Positions 59,590 to 64,000 of a stretch of 64,000 bases of DNA are shown here, piece by piece (the first letter of the stretch is position 1; each line of letters opens with the position of its first letter). The position numbers and the translations under genes were made by a program. Source of the DNA: an uncultured Lachnospiraceae bacterium (GTDB lineage: Bacteria; Bacillota; Clostridia; Lachnospirales; Lachnospiraceae); the NCBI GenBank assembly GCA_910578885.1, contig CAJTSH010000015.1, positions 1 through 64,000 on the forward strand, read 5' to 3'. The notes below the pieces were generated by a model. That model saw only the letters and a list, made by a program, of their open reading frames with translations, made no database searches and had not been told where the DNA came from.

Positions 59590-61326
59590 TTACTTTGTGT
59601 ACTTGATAATCGTATCCCAGATACTATCTGCCTCAAAGCCCAGCTTCCAGAAGGCCACCCCCGCAATGTCATTCGATTTCATCACATTCAGCTTCTTTTC
59701 GACTGATGCAGCGTCTTCTACCCAGACCTTATAGGTCACGCCTTCATTTTCATATTCCGCATAATACTGACCGTCCTCTTCTGACCAGACCTGCTCCGCT
59801 CCATTCAGTTCAATCCGTCTCTGTGTGGTATTCATGCCTACTGCCTCACTCTTTATCTCGTAAGGTACATAATCCTCAGATGCAGATTCTACCGTATCTG
59901 ATTCATCCTTTGGCGTAAGCGCCCAGATTCTGGTATAGAATGGGCAGCCCATAACCACCTGTGATGCCGGAACCTCCTTTAACGTATTCAACACTCCGTC
60001 TGTCACAAATCCGATAGAAGATACCGAACCCTCCTCTGAGCCCACATAATGCTCATCATATGCCATCACGACAATGTAATCCGCAAAGTTTGCCTGTTCT
60101 CTTCTGTCATAAAATGCGGTATAATCTGTGGGCACGTAATTATCTACTGACAGGACGATACTGTTATTGGCGCACTTAAGGGAAAGCTCACGGATAAATT
60201 GAAGATATCCTTCTCCTGCGGCATTTTCCAAGGCTTCCATATCCACATTGATTCCGTCCAAATCATATTCGATTGCTGCCGATACCAGTTTATTTACCAA
60301 ATTCTGTCTGGACGATGTCCTGCTCAATACTTCTGTCGTATTGACTTCCTTATTTTCCAGGTTGCTGACTAATGCCCATACCTCAATATTATTTTGATGA
60401 CAATAATCCACATAGTTCTTGCTTGCAAGATTTGCAATATCTCCCTGATTATCATTCAGATAGAACCAAGTAGGAGATATCACATTGATACCCTTTGTGT
60501 TCTGAAGCACACTTGCAATCTCACCGTTTCCATCGGGAGTGGTCACCTGATGCCATGCCATCTGAATCTTATCGTTCCTTGTAATATGGGTAAATACCGG
60601 CTCTTCAAATTCATGTGCACGCGCCACGGTCTGTATGTTTCCCACAAACTTCGTCTTTAAATATCCCACAATACCATCAGATGTAGATGCTTTCGTCCAG
60701 TTTTCCCCCTCTTCCAATACCGTTATCGCCTCGCCTTTTTCCAGCTCTTTCACAATCGGACTCTTGATTCCGCCTTTCAAGCGAAGCTGCGTTGCTTTTT
60801 TCGCTGTAGCCGCTTTCACATCCCCCCAGACGCTTGTCAGGATTACGCGGTTGGGATCCTCGTAGATTTCATGCGTCAGATTCGTGTACTTCTCTATAAA
60901 ATCTAATGCCATATACATCGTCTCGCCATCCACCCTGACGATCGTATAATTTTCCGAATGACTTTCCCTGCCGACCAGATACTCATTGCTTCCGGCATTC
61001 ACTGTGACCAAATTATCCGGCAAAGTATAAAACAACAGATTTTCCGACGAATCCCAGTAGAATCTGGAATTAAACTTATCGTGCACCGTACGGTAATCCA
61101 CATAGACTTGTCCGCCGGAATACTTGCAGAGGACATCAGATACTTTATCATCTATTACCATCGCCATGTCATCCTCAGCCTGCAGTCCATAATACTCCTT
61201 CATGTCCTGCACTTCCCTTGACGGTATATATCTTTCAATGATCCGGGCTGCCAGTGTAATCAATATCACCACTACGATCAGCAGTATAACCGCCAGAACT
61301 GGAACAATCTTTTTTTTCTGCTTCAA
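59590..61326 (-). CDS. SH3- and GH18-domain protein (YaaH-like)
   Basis: This protein of about 578 residues has an N-terminal membrane helix (IVPVLAVILLIVVVILITLAA) and a copper amine oxidase N-terminal-like stalk domain (VYVDYRTVHDKFNSRFYW, residues about 70-160). A bacterial SH3 domain (LKGGIKSPIVKELEKGEAITVLEE) and a GH18 domain with DLDGINVDMEAL (DxxDxDxE) follow. Such proteins act in spore germination or wall turnover. The start is TTG 61326 with a perfect AGGAGG eight bases upstream; the longer ATG reading (61356) has no ribosome binding site. Confidence 0.9.
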   Translation of the reverse strand: MKQKKKIVPVLAVILLIVVVILITLAARIIERYIPSREVQDMKEYYGLQAEDDMAMVIDDKVSDVLCKYSGGQVYVDYRTVHDKFNSRFYWDSSENLLFYTLPDNLVTVNAGSNEYLVGRESHSENYTIVRVDGETMYMALDFIEKYTNLTHEIYEDPNRVILTSVWGDVKAATAKKATQLRLKGGIKSPIVKELEKGEAITVLEEGENWTKASTSDGIVGYLKTKFVGNIQTVARAHEFEEPVFTHITRNDKIQMAWHQVTTPDGNGEIASVLQNTKGINVISPTWFYLNDNQGDIANLASKNYVDYCHQNNIEVWALVSNLENKEVNTTEVLSRTSSRQNLVNKLVSAAIEYDLDGINVDMEALENAAGEGYLQFIRELSLKCANNSIVLSVDNYVPTDYTAFYDRREQANFADYIVVMAYDEHYVGSEEGSVSSIGFVTDGVLNTLKEVPASQVVMGCPFYTRIWALTPKDESDTVESASEDYVPYEIKSEAVGMNTTQRRIELNGAEQVWSEEDGQYYAEYENEGVTYKVWVEDAASVEKKLNVMKSNDIAGVAFWKLGFEADSIWDTIIKYTK

Positions 61327-61459
61327 TGCCTCATCCTCCTGTATATGCCTCACCATATTTCTATCATATCTGTTCTATTATAGCAAAACTGTATCATATT
61401 GAATAGCATAAACTCAAGATTATTTTCTTCAGTCTTGGACGGTCAAGAGATTACAATAA

Positions 61460-61485
61460 GAACCGGCAGTTTCATCCACCGGTTC
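61460..61485. terminator. Hairpin behind the 71-residue gene
   Basis: GAACCGG (61460-61466) pairs with CCGGTTC (61479-61485) around a 12-base loop. A short T-rich stretch follows on the minus strand. It lies 44 bases past the stop at 61529. Confidence 0.6.
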
Positions 61486-61528
61486 TCGCTCTTATTTTTG
61501 TCACTACTACGGGCATCAGGAACCCTAT

Positions 61529-61744
61529 TTATTTATCATTGTTTATCTTATCAAAATGTAATTCTGTCAGCACCCCCTTATCAAATACATAATCTCTCAT
61601 ATAGGAGCTTTCTTCATTGACCTCCAACGCCGCAGCAACCCCATCCGAGGTGCTCTCCTCACCCTCCAAAAAGAGAATGATACCACGGCTTTCAATCGAC
61701 TGGAGTTCTATGTAAAGACTCCTGCGCTCTTTTTGTTTTTTCAT
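61529..61744 (-). CDS. Small hypothetical protein
   Basis: This 71-residue acidic protein (KERRSLYIELQSIESRGIILFLEGEESTSDG) has no recognised motif or membrane segment. The start ATG 61744 has AAAAGGGG upstream. It is the last gene of the kinase/TadZ-like cluster. Confidence 0.6.
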   Translation of the reverse strand: MKKQKERRSLYIELQSIESRGIILFLEGEESTSDGVAAALEVNEESSYMRDYVFDKGVLTELHFDKINNDK

Positions 61745-61811
61745 ACCGCAAGCCCCTTTTTCCTAACGGAAGTAAATCCATGTGATATATTTATTCGTGA
61801 GTACTAATTCC

Positions 61812-62366
61812 TTAAAATAAAAATCTGTCAAAAAACTCATACTGGCTTTTGTCTGCCAGCAGTGGTTCTGGAAGATACGGAACAGGATACACCGGCTGTC
61901 CCACTTGTTTCTTAAAATCTTTTTTATCTTTTCTTATCCCATTTTGTGTTAAAAATATCATGTTTCGGGCATACCGGTCCTCCTCCATTTCTTCCAATAC
62001 AAACCGGATGTATTCCATTTTCCGCCAGGGCGTCAGTGAGCCAAGAACTAATTTCTGGTCACACCGCAAAAGCTCTGCGCGAATGCGGTAATAACTGCTT
62101 CCCATATCAAAGATAATAACCTCGTAATCTTCATTTATAACATCTGCAATACCATTTCTTGTCAGATTCGGATAACAGTTTATACGGTTCCATTCAAAGG
62201 GTCCGCCCTCTCCTTTCAGAATCTCTATGGCGTGATTCCCGCTCAATTCTACTACCGCCGTTCTTCTCCTTCTATGTGAGACGCTGTAATTTGCAAGGGA
62301 TATCACCAGATGCGTTACTCCCATACCCGCCATTGCTCCTGCTATTCCTATTGTTCTTTGCTCCAT
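61812..62366 (-). CDS. P-loop-like (TadZ/CpaE-type) protein with deviant Walker A
   Basis: This 184-residue protein begins IGIAGAMAGMGVTHLVISLANYSV, which is the ParA/MinD/TadZ P-loop position but lacks the usual Lys (MGVTHL). IIFDMGSSYYRI follows, resembling a Walker B region. It overlaps the kinase-fusion gene by 19 bases and repeats the P-loop domain of that protein. It may be a pilus-localisation or partition ATPase that has lost hydrolysis. The start is ATG 62366 with AAGGGG upstream. Confidence 0.75.
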   Translation of the reverse strand: MEQRTIGIAGAMAGMGVTHLVISLANYSVSHRRRRTAVVELSGNHAIEILKGEGGPFEWNRINCYPNLTRNGIADVINEDYEVIIFDMGSSYYRIRAELLRCDQKLVLGSLTPWRKMEYIRFVLEEMEEDRYARNMIFLTQNGIRKDKKDFKKQVGQPVYPVPYLPEPLLADKSQYEFFDRFLF

Positions 62367-63808
62367 CTTCCCCTTAATCCGGAAAATATTGCACTCCTCC
62401 TTTCTCTTTTCCTCCGGATATCACTTCTTCCGGGCGGCTGATCCTTTTGCAGCATTTTCGCAAACAGCTTTTGCTTTTTACGTGTCATCTTCCACGGATT
62501 CTCGTCAATCGGAAAACAATAGATCTTCTGCCTGCATAAATCTGCATATTTTCTACAGATGCCCTTATGAGCATGATTGCAGACGACAATTAGATTCTTT
62601 ACATTTCCAAACCTTCCAAGCGCTTTCAGCGAAATTTCTTCTTCCCAGATGCTGCCGCCTATCACAAGTATGGTATAGTCTGCTTCTTCCGCAAGACAGT
62701 CTTCCAGACAGTTTCCGAAATCTGCGACATAACTGTCCTTACCCGCTTCTTTCGCTTTGTCAGGTTCTTGTTCTTTTTCCGCATTCCACTTTAATCTGCC
62801 TTTGAAATTTCTTTTTTCATAGATACCTTCCTGCCCCTCCGACACATAATGTCCGCGAATAAAAAGCTCTACAACGTCCACTTCATTTTGGGATTGATAA
62901 ATACAGGAATAACCCATCCAATTCAAATAGGCTGTGACCGCCAGCGCAATATGTGTGGTTCCGACGCCGGACTTCGCTCCGGCTGCTGCGATGTGATAAC
63001 AGAGATGCGTATTTCCAGATTTTAACGGACATATTTTTCTCTTTTCCTGTTCTAACGCCCGCTTCAGCTCCTCGGCGGACGCATAACGTCTGCCAATCTC
63101 TTCGGCGGATGCTTTTTGGATAATACGTTTCAGATTTTTAGAACTGCTTTCCGCTTTCCTTTCCAATTGCAGCAGCACCTTGCCTAAGGCATATAAGTCT
63201 GCCGCAGGTGTTACGCTTTCACCAGTATATTGTTCCGGCGCTGCATAACCGACGGTTCCAAGACGCGAAAATGACTTCTCCGGCTTTTTATCCGTCTCAT
63301 TTTTTTCATGGAATTTCTTTCCCCCGCTGGTAATATAAGATGCGATTCCGAAATCGACTATTTTCACAAAATTTCCGCATACTATAATATGCTCCGGTTT
63401 CAAATCTTTATAACAGAGCGGATGCGGTTTTCTGCTGTGAAGGTAAATAAAAACCCCACATAATCGGATTCCTAACTGCATAATGTAATCCTGGGAAATA
63501 GTATCATGGTAAAGCAGATATTCCTGCAAAGATTCTCCTTCCACATATTCCTCAATCATGTAAAAATAGGATTCATCCTCTTCTATATCATAAACAATGG
63601 GAATGGATGGGTGGGATAGATTCTTTAACAGATTCGCTTCAAGACGAAATTGAGACTGCAATGGATGTGCTTTAGAAATACGTTTCACTGCGCGATATGT
63701 CTTCAATTTCACATGTTCGGCTAGATAGACCTGACTGCTGGCTCCTTCGCCAAGCTGTCTTAGAATCCTGTATTTGCCGAACAAAATTATCTGTTCTGTG
63801 CTTCTCAT
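62348..63808 (-). CDS. Ser/Thr protein kinase fused to a P-loop domain
   Basis: This 486-residue protein has an N-terminal kinase domain: glycine loop GEGASSQVYLAEH, catalytic Lys in TYRAVKRIS, YKDLKPEHI, DFGIA, and APEQYTGE, up to about 265. The C-terminal half has a P-loop-like AAAGAKSGVGTTHIALAVTAYLN, with QNEVDVVELF and VADFGNCL. No extracellular PASTA domains are present. The fusion suggests that kinase activity is coupled to the nucleotide state of the P-loop domain. The start is ATG 63808 with AAGGAGCCT. Genes further upstream lie outside the window. Confidence 0.9.
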   Translation of the reverse strand: MRSTEQIILFGKYRILRQLGEGASSQVYLAEHVKLKTYRAVKRISKAHPLQSQFRLEANLLKNLSHPSIPIVYDIEEDESYFYMIEEYVEGESLQEYLLYHDTISQDYIMQLGIRLCGVFIYLHSRKPHPLCYKDLKPEHIIVCGNFVKIVDFGIASYITSGGKKFHEKNETDKKPEKSFSRLGTVGYAAPEQYTGESVTPAADLYALGKVLLQLERKAESSSKNLKRIIQKASAEEIGRRYASAEELKRALEQEKRKICPLKSGNTHLCYHIAAAGAKSGVGTTHIALAVTAYLNWMGYSCIYQSQNEVDVVELFIRGHYVSEGQEGIYEKRNFKGRLKWNAEKEQEPDKAKEAGKDSYVADFGNCLEDCLAEEADYTILVIGGSIWEEEISLKALGRFGNVKNLIVVCNHAHKGICRKYADLCRQKIYCFPIDENPWKMTRKKQKLFAKMLQKDQPPGRSDIRRKRERRSAIFSGLRGRWSKEQ

Positions 63809-63857
63809 AGGCTCCTTTCAAAATTGTATGTCCTATGGAAATGCATCTCATGCTACT

Positions 63858-63887
63858 TTTATACCACAGAATACAGATATTATGCAA
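63858..63887 (-). promoter_or_regulatory. Promoter of the kinase operon
   Basis: On the minus strand TTGCAT (63882-63887) and TATAAA (63858-63863) are separated by 18 bases, with TGG in front of the -10. Confidence 0.65.
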
Positions 63888-63940
63888 CAAAATCCCCATT
63901 TTTTTTATACTATTTATAAATTTTTAATATATTTTTGACG

Positions 63941-63969
63941 TTTACAACGGATATTCTTTATTTTATAAT
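63941..63969 (+). promoter_or_regulatory. Outward promoter at the window end
   Basis: TTTACA (63941-63946) and TATAAT (63964-63969) are separated by 17 bases. It reads out of the window on the plus strand. Confidence 0.6.
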
Positions 63970-64000
63970 GTAGGTAAAACACAATCCTATTTTTTATTTT

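Overview
The window reads as a chromosomal segment of a low-to-mid GC anaerobic Firmicute, most likely a Lachnospiraceae member (Clostridia). This rests on the gene set, the strong AGGAGG-type ribosome binding sites, the Na+-type F-ATPase c subunit, the very large secreted Ig-like/carbohydrate-binding proteins, and the Ser/Thr kinase fused to a P-loop domain. No species can be named from sequence alone. Almost every gene is on the minus strand. I saw no rRNA, tRNA, CRISPR array or intact transposase of a classical IS family.

Layout. 0-2.6 kb: an Rpn-type nuclease/transposase, a decayed sigma-factor/secreted-protein fusion, and a DUF1963 protein. 2.6-11 kb: glycogen branching enzyme glgB with a TPR/P-loop ATPase, then an AI-2E family permease and an aconitase-type hydratase whose leader holds an intrinsic terminator. 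11-20 kb: a VanS/VanR-like two-component system, a small membrane protein, a coiled-coil protein, a diverged PurM-like protein, a DUF362 ferredoxin-like protein and an amidohydrolase. 20-23.6 kb: an aminoglycoside-phosphotransferase remnant, a membrane dipeptidase, an AlbA_2 ATP-binding protein and mscL.

23.6-33.0 kb is the most interesting part: a visibly AT-richer island between mscL and the ATP synthase operon. It encodes an apparently undescribed ribosomally synthesised and modified peptide (RiPP) system. It comprises a LytTR response regulator, an AgrC-like GHKL kinase, a 22-residue Trp-rich mini-protein behind a perfect LytTR-type direct-repeat promoter, a radical SAM/SPASM maturase, six tandem Cys-containing precursor peptides that share a leader (LN near the N-terminus and an E-x-R-[ED/QE]-E-[FLM] motif just before the first core Cys), a PqqD-like/M50 metalloprotease, a BtrH-like papain-fold protein, a MacB-type ABC transporter, and a zinc-ribbon membrane protein. 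The model suggested by the sequence is that a short peptide is sensed by the kinase, the regulator binds the direct repeat, and the maturase, precursors, proteases and transporter are then made as one transcript. No agrB or agrD is present.

33.1-40.5 kb: the complete ten-gene atp operon (atpZ, atpI, B, E, F, H, A, G, D, C). 40.5-53.6 kb: a composite palindromic repeat element, dCMP deaminase, and two giant secreted proteins (an F5/8-type C/Fn3/Big_2 protein and a GH16 laminarinase-like enzyme with CBM and Big_2 domains) that share a homologous AT-rich upstream region. 53.9-57.3 kb: upp, a low-molecular-weight-phosphatase-like protein lacking its nucleophilic Cys, Sua5/TsaC, and divergent galM. 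57.3-64 kb: cell-wall proteins (amidase, cell-wall-binding transglutaminase-like protein, GH18/SH3 protein), and a small operon with a kinase-P-loop fusion and a TadZ-like protein.
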